Source of the DNA: Lepus europaeus
Taxonomy: Eukaryota; Chordata; Mammalia; Lagomorpha; Leporidae
DNA length: 64,000 nucleotides
Assembly: GCF_033115175.1 (NCBI RefSeq)
Contig: NC_084847.1
Span: 46,982,056-47,046,055 of the forward strand
Reading direction: 5' to 3'
Both the position numbers and the translations under genes were made by a program. Positions 54,302-64,000 of the stretch are shown here, in pieces. Each line of letters opens with the position of its first letter. Position 1 is the first letter of the stretch. Under the pieces are notes generated by a model, which saw nothing but the letters and a program-made list of their open reading frames with translations, had not been told where the DNA came from and ran no database searches.

Positions 54302-54907
54302 TCCACCCGTGTTTCTGTGTTTTTAAAGACTTCTGGGACAACCGTTTTCCCAGAGGAACAGATGCTTCCTGTTGAAAAGCAGCAGTTTGCACCATGCAGT
54401 GTCCCTCTGCCCCGCTGGTGGGTGAGCTGACTTTTCCCTGCTGAAACACACACTCTCTCCCACTAACTGGGACAGACACATAATGGCTTTCCTCCCGAAG
54501 TCCTCTAACAAAAATTCAATTTCAATCTTCTGCTTTATTTATTACTGTGTCTCAGAAATAGGATTTACAAATACGGACCTCAAGACATATCTCAATTTAA
54601 GTACCACAATGGCGAGAACCCCTAACTACCTGGATTCTACTGCCAGTCCATGCAAGCCATTTCTCCTGATACTAGATGAGGAATTAAAATGAAGTTTGGT
54701 AAGTGACATGTGATATGGAGGAGAAAAGAAACGCAGAGTGAAAGCAGTTTGATTTATGGAGCTTGGGAGGGGTGTGGGGAGGGCTTGCTTCTTTTGGCTT
54801 TTGTTGATATTGCTTAAGCACCAAAAAAAAAAAAAAAAAAAAAAAAACTATGGATGGGGGAATAACAATATTGATCTAATTTCACCAGCTTAAAATTCTC
54901 CCTCCAG
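54302..54907. other. Intronic spacer with A-run
   Basis: A27 at 54822-54847. Nothing else recognised. Confidence 0.35.
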
Positions 54908-55232
54908 GGTCGGGGGGCAGCGTATTAAGTCACTGCCTCTGACAACACCAGCATTCCATGCTGGAGTGCCGGTGTCGTTTCGTGAGTCTTGGCTGCTCTG
55001 CTTCCGGTCCAGCTCCCTGCTAATGTGCCTGGGAAAGCAGTGGAGGATGGCTCAAGTCCCTGTAACACTGTCAGCCATGAGGGAGGTCAGGATGGAGTTC
55101 CAGGCTCCTGGCTCCTAGTGTAGCCCTGCCAGTGTGGCCATCTGGGGAGTGAACCAGCGGATGGAAGAAATTCTCTCTCTCTCTGCCTTTCAGAAAAACC
55201 AAAATAAATAGACAATAAATAAAATAAGATAA
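54908..55232 (+). repeat. CSINE, old
   Basis: GTCGGGGGGCAGCGTATTAA head and a degenerate ACCAAAATAAATAGACAATA tail. Confidence 0.85.
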
Positions 55233-55244
55233 TTCATTGCAGCT

Positions 55245-55590
55245 GCTACAGCTTGGATATGGTGTGGATATGTTCCCCAGGGGCTGATGTTTTGATAGTC
55301 AGCTCCTCAATTAAGAGGATAGAAACTAAATCCAGTTAGGGTGTTTAGAGCGGAGCTCTCTGCCAGGTGACTGGTGTGAGATACAGTCATCGCCATCCAT
55401 GACTGAATCCTCATGGCTTTACAAGGTGAGAGATCAGAAGGGACACGCAGGTACCTTGGACCCCTCCTCCCCCAGAACTGTGAGTCAAAATCATCCTCAT
55501 TTTTTTACAACATGGTATTGTGTTATAAGACACAGGAAATGGATGAAGCCACCAGCCTTCCTGCCCAACATGATCGTATACTCGGGACTG
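55245..55590 (+). repeat. MaLR-type LTR fragment
   Basis: GGATATGTTCCCCAGGGGCT, CTCCTCAATTAAGAGGATAG, CCCCCAGAACTGTGAGTCAA and GGTATTGTGTTATAAGACAC in LTR order. Non-coding. Confidence 0.65.
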
Positions 55591-56079
55591 GTGTGTTAGA
55601 GAAACAGCCGAGAGAGTAGCTGGGATCAGACTTACTTCTGTTGGCCTCGCCCTGTGCCCTACTCCCGATCTCTTCTTTGCTCCTATCCCTTGTCCCTCCT
55701 GCAGCCTCTCTCCCTACTCCCAGGCACCTCCCACATCCGGTTGACCCTGCACCTGTTTCTCTGCTGCCCACCCCTCCTTGGGACCTGCAGCCCCCCCCCC
55801 CCCAGCGGCTACGACACCTTTCCCCGCTCTCGGCATTTGCAGTGCCATACATATGTACGCTAAGACCAGCGCTCCGAGCGCTCTGCTGCCAGCGATAGAA
55901 AGATAATTTAGACACCAGACCCCATGGCCAAAGTTCACGGTCTTCCCTGTTTGTTTAGCACTTAAAGTGAGAATGCCAGCAAAGGTCTGAGAACTGTATT
56001 AAGACCTGGGTGTGCAAGCTGCCGGAAGTGGGGGGTGGCTGATAACACGGTATTCACTTCACACCTACGCAGGCCGCCC
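55591..56079. other. Intronic single-copy sequence
   Basis: C-run at 55792-55804; pyrimidine-rich 55660-55800. No repeat recognised. Confidence 0.35.
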
Positions 56080-56215
56080 CCCTTCTCTCACCATAATTCA
56101 GTGTGAATTTTGCCTAGGATTAAAGAGGAGCTGGTAGCGTGCAATTATAGATAAATCCCGTTGAGCTCCAGGAAGAAAGCGAATGATATTTCATTCTACG
56201 TCTTCAATACCAGAA
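56080..56215. promoter_or_regulatory. Candidate intronic regulatory block
   Basis: Repeat-free AT-rich sequence with CACCATAATTCAGTG, GTGCAATTATAGATAAATCC and GAATGATATTTCATTC. Homeodomain- and GATA-like cores; untested. Confidence 0.27.
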
Positions 56216-56371
56216 GGGCCAGGGCTTTCTGAATGTGAGCTGTGATCTGGAAGGAGGGTGGGGGGGGGGATGGCTGATGTCACTCGCTGCTCCTAAGGCC
56301 CTTAGAGGTGGGCTCAGCCTCTCTGGTGCTTGAGTCCCCTAACTGAACCCAACTCTGTTAAGGATAAATAC
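56216..56371. other. Intronic spacer
   Basis: G-run at 56260-56269; otherwise nothing recognised. Confidence 0.3.
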
Positions 56372-56706
56372 GGGGGCCGGTGCTGTGGTGTAACGGGTAA
56401 AGCCGTCGCTTGCGGTGCTGATATCCCATATGGGTGCCGGTTCGAGTCCCAGCCGCTCCACTTCTGATCCAGCTCTCTGCTGTGGCCTGGGAAAGCAGTA
56501 GAAGATGGCCCTAGTCTTTGGGCCCCTGTACCCACGTGGGAGATCCAGAGGAAGCTCCTGGCTCCTGGCTCCGGATAGGCGCAGCTCTGGCTGTTGCGGC
56601 CAACTGGGGAGTGAACTATCGGATGGAAGACCTCTCTCTCTCTGCCTCTCCTTCTCTCTCTGTGTAACTCTGATTTTCAAGTAAATAAATAAATCTTTAA
56701 AAAAAA
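56372..56706 (+). repeat. CSINE
   Basis: Duplication GATAAATAC / GATAAATAT (56363-56371, 56707-56715). Confidence 0.93.
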
Positions 56707-56715
56707 GATAAATAT

Positions 56716-56850
56716 GAAAGGAATTAAAAATGTTCACGGAAAAATGTGGACTCTGAAAAATTATGTGTGGATCTCCATTTTTTTTTTTTTTGCACTAAGA
56801 TAAACTCATCTTTTTATTGAATTTTATGCAACTCTTTGGAAATCACTTCC
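56716..56850. mobile_element. Mariner-like MITE
   Basis: GGAATTAAAAATGTTCACGG, GTGTGGATCTCCATTTTTTT and GCACTAAGATAAACTCATC occur in family order. The right terminus is diverged (CAACTCTTTGGAAATC). Confidence 0.6.
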
Positions 56851-57017
56851 TAAAAGACAACTGCTTCCAGAATCAAACAGGAAGCAGTATTCGTTGTCTG
56901 CAGTGGAAGAGTAGGATTAGGAAGAGCCCAGAGCTGCTCAGGAGCTCCTACAGCTCTGCCAGGTAGCACAGTCCATCTGCAACTGACCACCACATGAGGG
57001 CCTATTACTCTTTATAG

Positions 57018-57137
57018 CTCACCGGCAGGAAGCTGGATTGGAAGCGGAGCAGCCGGGACTTGAACCTGCTATCGGATATGGGACGCTGGGGTCGAAGGTG
57101 GCGGCTTAACCTGCTACGCCACGATCCTGACCACATC
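57018..57137 (-). repeat. CSINE head-half fragment
   Basis: CACCGGCAGGAAGCTGGATT to GCTACGCCACGATCC; the tail half is missing. Confidence 0.82.
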
Positions 57138-57840
57138 TGGTCAGCTATTTCCTGTGAACATTAGGCCTTTGATCAGGTGAGCGTCCTTACAAGCGAAAGG
57201 GTTACTCCTTTGCTGACAACGGAACACATCTCAGTGCCCTTTATCGAGTCGAAACTCCTGGGTGATGCTCTAACTGGGCTCAAGGAGTTCACTCACTGAC
57301 AAACTCAACCACATAGGACAACACCCACGGAAAGGGTGTGGGCAAGCCTCCCTTGGTGTCAGCTCCGGTGCCTGTCCACTCTCTGGAGCTAAGACTGCAA
57401 TCTGGGCACTGTAGCCTCCTGGGAACCCCACTCCCTGCCTGCCCTGCCAGTGAGACATAGCCACGAGCCTCCTTCTCACCTGTGCATCACCTGAGAGCTG
57501 CTGTGGTGCAGTCAGCATGGTGTCTCCATCCACTATCCCACTGTACAGACACCTGGAGGTCACCTGTTGCAGGTGGAGGAGCCAAGGTCCCTGAGCCACC
57601 ACCAGGAAGGCTGCCTGCCAACCCACTGGGGACATCTATGATGGATGCTGATCTCACTAAGCCGCTCAGGTTTGGAAGCTGGCTGGTTCCAGCGGCCACA
57701 GTGCCTTGCACCAGGCACTGTGCACCCTGTAATGTGAACTATAGTGAGGAGAATTTTAGATGCACGCAGGAAGCCCACACTCTAAAACGGATCCCAGGTC
57801 TGGAAGCAAAGGCACCCCCACTCCTCAAGCTTCCTCCAAC
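57138..57840. other. Intronic single-copy sequence
   Basis: No repeat recognised; open frames on both strands unsupported. Confidence 0.35.
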
Positions 57841-57848
57841 CAGTAATT

Positions 57849-58189
57849 AAAAAAAATATTTATTTATTTGGAAATCAGAGTTTAAGACAGAGTGAAAGAG
57901 AAAGGGAGAGACAGAGAGAGATCTTCCATCCACTGTTTCACTCCCCAGATGGCTACAAGTTGCAAGGGCTGAGCTAGGCTGAAGCCAGGAGCCAGGAGCT
58001 TCCTCCCAGTCTCCCACATGGGGGTAGCAGGGGCTCAAGCACTTGGGTCATCATCTGCTGCTTTTCCCAGGCCTTTAGCAGGGAGCTGGATCAGAAGAGG
58101 AGCAGCCAGGACACGAACTGGCGCCCAGATGGGATGCTGGTGTTGCAGGTGGCGGCTTTACCTGCTATACCACAGCGCCAGCCTCCACT
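57849..58189 (-). repeat. CSINE
   Basis: Duplication CAGTAATT (57841-57848, 58190-58197). Confidence 0.92.
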
Positions 58190-58197
58190 CAGTAATT

Positions 58198-59290
58198 TTG
58201 TTTCTGTTTCTTTCCCACAAATCAATCCATTTCTCAGCATCAATGAGGACTGCACATAGCCCATGTCGCTGACCTGCCCCAATCCATTCATTTGCTTGCC
58301 CTGCTGGGGGGCCCAGTTCCATGTTTGAGAGATCTGCCGCAGCGGCAGCAGCCAACAATGGAGCTTATAAAGGAAAATGGTCTTTTACATTTTTAAACAG
58401 TTCTTCCTGGCGCTGTTTTGTTCCTGCTCGCTTAACACGGTGTCCGGCCTGTCTGCCAGGCCTGGGGTCTATTTGAACAATTTCAAAATGTCACCTGCTG
58501 CCTGCTGACATCTGCTGCTGCAAACAGCCAGCATCTTGGCTCCCACGGAGCCTGCTTGGTGGATTCCACATGTGCACGCTACCCATTCACAGAAAGTTCA
58601 CTCAAAAAAAAAAAAAAAAAGCCACCGTGACCAAATTCAGTCTATCTGCTCTCTGGCTCAGAGAAAACATGGAGATGGTACTGCATTATCTTCAATGCAC
58701 CCCCTTTTGTAACAGAGCAGGCATGTGTGAGAGGGTTTGATAATTCTTAGAGCGCCACAGAATAGCATTGATCTTGAACTTCAGAGAGCTATCAGCTTGA
58801 GTTTCCTCCAGGGGCCACGCCAGGCCTCTGTCCTGGAGGACTGGATGCATAGTCCATTCTAGTGGTTGAAGTTCACCATGTCTAACTCTTTGACAGTCAC
58901 CTGTGCCTGTATTTTCTCACCACCCGGCTCCTTTGAGGAGTGCCCAGGGCTTAGAAGGAAATCAAATGCTTCCTACATTGCCCTTGGACTTTGTGCCAGG
59001 CGAGGTAATGTCCCAGGGGAACCCAGAGGGGTACTGAGCCATAGAAGGTTCCAGAAGAGGTTCCATAGAGAAAAACCTTCCTTTACCAGGGTGGGGATTG
59101 TTGGTCTACGGGCCCTATAAGGCCTATGAAATCATTTGGTCTGGCTTTGTCAAGGCAGCCACAGGTGCAACTCAAAATGCAATAAATCTACAGTAGCAAA
59201 TTTTTAAGTTGATCATTTTGTAGGGCCTGTGGATGATGTTAAAAATATCTCAGTGGTTCCTGGCAAGAAAACAGGTTCCCAAGCCCTGCG
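58198..59290. other. Repeat-free intronic stretch
   Basis: About 1.1 kb with no CSINE; A17 at 58604-58620. 58320-58560 is GC-balanced with repeated CTGCTG units. Could include conserved sequence; not assessable. Confidence 0.35.
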
Positions 59291-59295
59291 AGTCT

Positions 59296-59530
59296 AAACC
59301 ACTTGTACGCAGTGGGTTAAGCTGCCACTTGAGATGGTTGTATCCTTTACAGAGTGCCTGGGATGGAGTCTCGCCTCTGCTTCCCATTCAGCTTCCTGGC
59401 CCAAGTACTTGGGTTCCTTTCCCCCATATGGGAGACCTAGATAGAGTCCCTGGCTCTTGGCTTTGGCTAGACACAGACCAAGCTGTGGGGGCTTCTGGGG
59501 CATGAACCAGTAGATGGATGGATGATTATG
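59296..59530 (+). repeat. CSINE, old, tailless
   Basis: ACGCAGTGGGTTAAGCTGCC head and CATGAACCAGTAGATGGATG near the end; the tail is lost. Confidence 0.8.
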
Positions 59531-59639
59531 TGGGGCCCACATCTAGCCAGGGGTCTGTCTCCCTCCCCACCTACTCCCACAGTGTAAGAAGACCCTGTCT
59601 CTCAGTGACCCTGTCTCCCAGCAGATCCATCGACCCCCA

Positions 59640-59800
59640 AACTTGGAGATGCCGCTTACTGGGACACAGATCTCTGAGCCAGAGGTTCCCTTGATAAGGC
59701 ACCTCTGGCCTGGGCTGGCTGCATCCAGCTCCATGGGGGAACTTCTGAAAAACGCAGAGGTTTGGGCAGGGACCTGAGAATCTGCATTCTCACACAATCA
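59640..59800. repeat. Possible MER5-like fragment
   Basis: GGGGGAACTTCTGAAAAACG and CCTGAGAATCTGCATTCTCA resemble the middle of MER5A-type elements. Confidence 0.35.
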
Positions 59801-59989
59801 GGGAACCTATTTGTCTCAAGCCAGACAGACATCCCAAAGGCCTTGTGCCATGGACACCCTGGACGTCTGGGGATACTTGAAGATATCCCCTCCGGATAAT
59901 ATTTTCAAATGCATCGAATGCAATGAAATGCAAGGAACTGCAGAAGGAACCAATTCCACAAAACCATAGCTATCAAGTTTTGCAACACT

Positions 59990-60960
59990 GTGCCTCTTCA
60001 ACACATTACATAACAAGATGTGGCGTGGATGCTACTGACTCATAAATTTGAGAGTAATCAGGAGACCGTCTAAACATGTGAAGGCGGCCCCAAGAACCAG
60101 AAAGCCATAGGGTACATTTTTCACCAAGTGAGCAGAATCCTGAACACCTTCACAAACTCCCTGGAGATGAGCTGATCCAAAGCTAAGGACCGCTGACTCG
60201 GGAGCTGCGGCCCATCACCATCTAAAACATTCCCAAATACATTGCAAGAGATTCTTTCGTCATTCCACCAACACAGGTTGCCCAAGAGGTAAAAAAATCT
60301 AACCAACTAAAGTGCTTCGTTTCCGTTAGCCGTGAGAAGGCAGCGTGGAAGTTGCAATCCGTTCTCCTTCGCACAGAGACTCTGTTAAATGACTCGTTTA
60401 CAAATTGACATCCCTGGTGCAACAGCCACTACAAGAAGTCCCATTTCCGCAAACCTTATGGGGGAAAACATGGCTTGATTTATTTTCTCATCAGCGTGCT
60501 GGCGTTCTAAGATGGAAGTTATTTCCAGCCCCTCTTGCTTTGTTTTGCATTTATCCTAATTTTCCCAACTACGTGGTTTCCAGATTGCGAGAAACCATCA
60601 TCCTTATTCAGAGCCAACGGCGCCAGGGATAAATTCAGGAAAGGGGCCGCCTTCCAGCTGCAATCAACCATCCTCTCCTTCGACCTGCCAGAACTCGTCC
60701 CCCTAACAAGATCACCTGAAGCTCCCACGGATGAAAACAATCACAGAAAGCTCCAAGTTGCAAGGAGGAACAACGCCTTCGGAGCTCCAGAAAATCAGCT
60801 GTTCGTAGCTTTTCCATATACATCGGGATAATAGGATTTTGTGCATTTAAATAGCTCCAAGCGTTCCTGTGCTTGCTGTATGCAGCTGTGCCCTGTGGTG
60901 AAGATGGGTCCTCGCGATAATTCATGCCTGTGGCAGAGGTGACAAGGAGTTCAGCTTCAC
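59990..60960. promoter_or_regulatory. Repeat-free candidate regulatory block
   Basis: Nearly 1 kb with no interspersed repeat. Balanced composition with dispersed CpGs (TTTCCGTTAGCCGTGAGAAG, CAACGGCGCCAGGG) and AT-rich cores. The longest repeat-free, CpG-retaining block of the upstream intron; function unknown. Confidence 0.28.
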
Positions 60961-61044
60961 CTGCTGGAGCCCAGCTGTCCCCACGGTCCTGGCTGTTGCT
61001 CAAAGTCTGAGTCCCTGGAGGTGAAATAGAGTCACCAGCCTAGG

Positions 61045-61115
61045 ACTCCAATTAGCAGCACTCCAATACAGGAAGTGGGTGTCCCAAGCAGTGGCTTGAC
61101 CTGGTGCACCGACAA
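61045..61115 (-). repeat. Old CSINE head fragment
   Basis: CACTCCAATACAGGAAGTGG and GTGTCCCAAGCAGTGGC resemble the reversed head of the older CSINE subfamily. Confidence 0.5.
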
Positions 61116-61129
61116 CACCCACCCCCCGT

Positions 61130-61345
61130 GTCCCCTGTAACCTCAAGAATTGCCCATACTGTGCCTACCCCCTGCCCCCATAGCTGCCTTCTCCCGTCCA
61201 AATCCCACCCATCTTTCAAGGCCCAGGGAGCCTCCTCTGGGGAATCCTCTCCCCCTTCACTGGGAGACGGACAGCTTCTTTCGATCATCTGCTACACTCT
61301 TAATATTTATGCCATTCACTTCACCAGCTGGAGTTCCCGTGTGCA
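61130..61345 (+). repeat. Probable L2 3' end
   Basis: ATCTTTCAAGGCCCAGGGAG, CCTCCTCTGGGGAATCCTC and GCTACACTCTTAATATTT match the order of an L2 3' terminal part. Confidence 0.5.
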
Positions 61346-61659
61346 GGAACAACGGATGTGGGAGTCCAGCTCACAGGAGTCACACACTCAGCCTGGGGCC
61401 GAGAGATGTCCTACGATCCCTGCGTCTGCTGACCCTCACCCGTTCCCATGGTTACGTACTGGTCACATTTGAAACGTCACCCTCTGACTCCTTGTCTTCT
61501 GTTCTCTCACCTACTTCCTCCCATGTAGCCCATTTTAGAGGGAAGGTCTCAGACCAGCTGATGGCTACAATAAGACCAATTCTGAACTCATGCAGATGTT
61601 TAACCTCCAAATCACAAGTTCATGGTACTGAGAGCATGGAATGTTCTTTAAGAAAGACT
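61346..61659. other. Intronic spacer
   Basis: No feature recognised. Confidence 0.3.
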
Positions 61660-61729
61660 CCTTTATATTTTTTTTTTATTTGACAGGCAAAGTGATAGAG
61701 GGAGAGGGAAAAACTGAGAGAGAGAAAGG

Positions 61730-61770
<41 letters not shown>

Positions 61771-61970
61771 TTTATCCACTGACTCAATACCCAAATGACC
61801 ACAACAGCCAGGATTGGACCAGGCCAATGGGGTCTACCATGTGGGTGGCAGGGGCCCAAATACTCGGGCCATCTTTTGTTGCCTTCCTGGGCACATCAGC
61901 AGGCAGCTGGATTGGAAGTGGAGCAGCCAGGACTCGAACTGGCACTGCAATATGGGATGCTCCTTATCGT
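61660..61970 (-). repeat. CSINE with GA microsatellite
   Basis: T-run then GACAGGCAAAGTGATAGAGG; (GA)n at 61733-61767. The head end is missing after ATATGGGATGC. Confidence 0.88.
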
Positions 61971-62039
61971 CCTTGGGAGAAGATCTGACTTCTATCCATG
62001 CAGCCCAGAGACCAGCTCTCTGCTGATCTGTTCTTGCCT

Positions 62040-62240
62040 CCTACGCTGGCGACTCCTGCTCCAACCACAGTCCAAGTCAATCCCTACGGACCATCCTCTG
62101 TGTCCTGTCCCCAGGCCCTGCCCTGTGCAATTCTACCTGAGGGCAAACAGCTTCACCTGTATCACTCCCACCCATCCTCCAGGTCTCTCTCAAGGCCTCC
62201 TTTTCTAGAAGTTTCCCTAGCCCTGCACTGCCATCGCAGC
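62040..62240 (+). repeat. Probable L2 3' fragment
   Basis: CAATTCTACCTGAGGGCAAA and GGTCTCTCTCAAGGCCTCCT with CTAGAAGTTTCCCTAGCCC resemble L2 3' ends. Confidence 0.4.
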
Positions 62241-62543
62241 CCCACCGACACCTCCCGTCTTTCTTGGGACCACAGCATCTCCAGGCTGCCTGCTGGCTCC
62301 CTTGTTTGTGTCCTCAGCAGGTCAGCCAGGACTGCGTCTCTCCTCTCTCGCTCTCATCAGCATCCCAGCACAGAGCGATGTCTCAGAAATCAGAGGCGTT
62401 TGTTGAATCTCAAAATATTAAAAGGGATGGTCATGAGAGCCGGATCTCTGAATGGAAAAGTGACTACGTGCAGCCCACGCTGATGAGGACTGACCCTAGG
62501 GGCACCCTAGCCATTGCCATCCTCTGAAGAATAATAATTACCA
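62241..62543. other. Intronic spacer
   Basis: No feature recognised. Confidence 0.3.
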
Positions 62544-63180
62544 GGACAGGCATTTGGCTTAAGATACGTGCATCCAAGGGCCAGCGCTGTGGCATAGTGG
62601 GTAAAGCTGCCAACTGCAGTGCCGGCATCCCATATGGGCACCGATTCAAGGCCTGGCTGCTCCACTTCCGATCCAGCTCTCTGCTATGGCCTGGGAAAGC
62701 AGTGGAAGACGGCCCTAGTCCTTGGGCCCCTGCACCCTCGTGGGAGACCTGGAGGAAGCTCCTGGCTCCTGGCTTTGGATCAGCACAGCTCCGGCTGTTG
62801 TGGTGTGAACCAGTGGATGGAAGACCCTCCCCCCATCCCCACCCCTCTCTCTGCCTCTCCTTTCTCTGTGTAACTCTTTCAAGTAAAATAAATAAATCTT
62901 TTTCTAAAAAAAAGATCATGCATCCAATATCAGAGTGCCTAGGTTCAAGTCCCAGCTCTGTCCCAACTCCAGCTTCCTGATAATGTGTATCTTGGGAGGC
63001 TGCAGGCGATGCCTTAAGTAGTTGGATCCCTATCATCCATGTGGGAGAACTGGACAGAGTTTCCAGCACTTGGCTTCAGTTTAGCTCAGCCTTAGCTACT
63101 GCAGACATTTGAGGAGCAAAGCAGTAGATGGGGCCTCTCTCTATTTGACTCTCTCTTTGTCTTTGAAAGAAAATAAATGC
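62544..63180 (+). repeat. Old CSINE interrupted by a younger CSINE
   Basis: Head GACAGGCATTTGGCTTAAGA at 62544-62577; the body resumes at 62928 (TATCAGAGTGCCTAGGTTC) and ends GAAAATAAATGC. Confidence 0.85.
62578..62918 (+). repeat. CSINE nested in an old CSINE
   Basis: Perfect 9-bp duplication TGCATCCAA (62569-62577, 62919-62927). Confidence 0.94.
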
Positions 63181-63236
63181 ACTACTAAGTGATTTTTTTA
63201 AATAATAATTATGGCAACATCGGTAGCTACAATTTT

Positions 63237-63483
63237 TTTTTTTTTTTGACAGGCAGAGTGGACAGTGAGAGAGAGAGACAGAGAGAAAGGTCTTCCTTTT
63301 GCCGTTGGTTCACCCTCCAATGGCCGCCGCGGTAGCGCGCTGCGGCCGGCGCACCGCGCTGTTCCGATGGCAGGAGCCAGGTGCTTCTCCTGGTCTCCCA
63401 TGGGGTGCAGGACCCAAGCACTTGGGCCATCCTCCACTGCACTCCCTGGCCACAGCAGAGAGCTGGCCTGGAAGAGGGGCAAT
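63237..63483 (-). repeat. Young poly-A CSINE, 5'-truncated at insertion
   Basis: A perfect 14-bp duplication GTAGCTACAATTTT flanks it (63223-63236, 63484-63497). The head half is absent (ends AAGAGGGGCAAT). Confidence 0.96.
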
Positions 63484-63494
63484 GTAGCTACAAT

Positions 63495-63715
63495 TTTGAA
63501 CAACCACTGTGCGAGGCCCCGAACAGGAACTTTATACATTACTTCATTTGTTTCTCCCAGTTATTGTACGACGTTAGTTTCATAATGTTCATTTATAAAT
63601 GAAAACCCAATGCTATGGGAAGCTAACTAACTTTTTTACTACATAACTAATGAGTGGCAGGATGTGGGCTGTAACTCTGGATCTAGGTGTCCTTACAACC
63701 CTCCATGAGTTAGTG
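63495..63715 (-). repeat. MIR-like element next to young CSINE
   Basis: ACTTTATACATTACTTCATT, TAAATGAAAACCCAATGC and GAGTGGCAGGATGTGGGC match the reverse complement of MIR in order; diverged. Confidence 0.5.
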
Positions 63716-64000
63716 CCCCAAGCAAAAGCAAAATAATCCTCACTTTCTCATAACAAATTGTCATCTTCCTATTCCCAGAGTTTCTCAAGCACCGCCCCCC
63801 CCCCCAAACATACATAATTTGAATGCATTTAATTTCTGGGCTTACACAGCTTTAAATTGCACAGCATACAGAAAAAAAATGCTCTCTGCTTTGTCTTCGA
63901 GTCACTCCATGCTGTAGGAAGGTGGGCTTCTCACCAGCCCCTGTCTCTGGCCTGGTCTCCTTGGGGGTGGGTCTGAGAGCAGAGGTTTCAACCAATGGCT
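63716..64000. other. Intronic sequence to window end
   Basis: C-run at 63795-63805; no other feature. Confidence 0.3.

Larger units (their letters stand above)
43332..64000 (-). other. GALNT17: Partial upstream GALNT17 intron
   Basis: At least 20.7 kb of the next intron upstream. The preceding exon should end with the GGEN.E motif. I looked for that motif on the minus strand and did not find it, so the exon is taken to lie beyond the window. Confidence 0.75.

Noticed and set aside
61150-61683. 177-residue plus-strand open frame
   Set aside because: It spans an L2-like 3' end and the start of a CSINE; no domain and no start context support.
43332-64000. Search for the upstream exon with the GGEN.E motif
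   Set aside because: No minus-strand match with splice borders was seen, so the exon is assumed to lie beyond the window.

Overview
This window is mammalian nuclear DNA and almost certainly lagomorph, most likely European rabbit or a close relative. The evidence is the saturation with tRNA-derived CSINE (C-repeat) elements: about 65 copies or fragments on both strands. Older copies end in (AATAAA)n-type tails, and a young subclass ends in pure poly-A flanked by perfect target-site duplications. Ancient pan-mammalian repeats (L1M, L2, MIR, MaLR LTR, MER5-like) fill in between. No bacterial or viral gene organisation is present, and most open reading frames are translations of CSINEs.

One gene is supported: the 3' end of GALNT17 (WBSCR17, a polypeptide GalNAc-transferase-like protein of the Y subfamily) on the minus strand. 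Five coding exons are visible in transcript order: 43331-43146, 40899-40762, 29339-29244, 3673-3506 and 3014-2886. All have AG/GT borders where expected, all are phase 0, and they join into one open frame of 238 residues ending at a TAG at 2888-2886. Together they cover the end of the glycosyltransferase domain and the whole C-terminal ricin-type lectin domain. Exons encoding the N-terminal ~360 residues lie beyond position 64000. The 3' UTR probably runs from 2885 to about 1480, using an AATAAA at 1503-1498.

Layout from left to right: 1-1480 is downstream flank with two CSINEs; 1480-3014 is the terminal exon; 3015-3505 is a short intron whose acceptor tract is a CT microsatellite; 3674-29243 is a 25.6-kb intron; 29340-40761 is an 11.4-kb intron; 40900-43145 is a 2.2-kb intron; 43332-64000 is at least 20.7 kb of the next intron upstream, with no further exon recognised. 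Introns hold CSINEs, an antisense L1 remnant (8.8-10.5 kb), an L2 remnant (11.7-13.0 kb), several MaLR LTR fragments, a family of palindromic mariner-like MITEs, simple repeats, and several repeat-free AT-rich stretches that could be regulatory elements.

I found no convincing undescribed biological system. The observations most worth checking are the young CSINE insertions with perfect duplications (likely presence/absence polymorphisms), the microsatellite that forms a splice-acceptor tract, nested and inverted repeat pairs capable of forming long RNA hairpins in the transcript, a fold-back CSINE, and repeat-free candidate regulatory blocks. Conservation and expression cannot be judged from the sequence alone.
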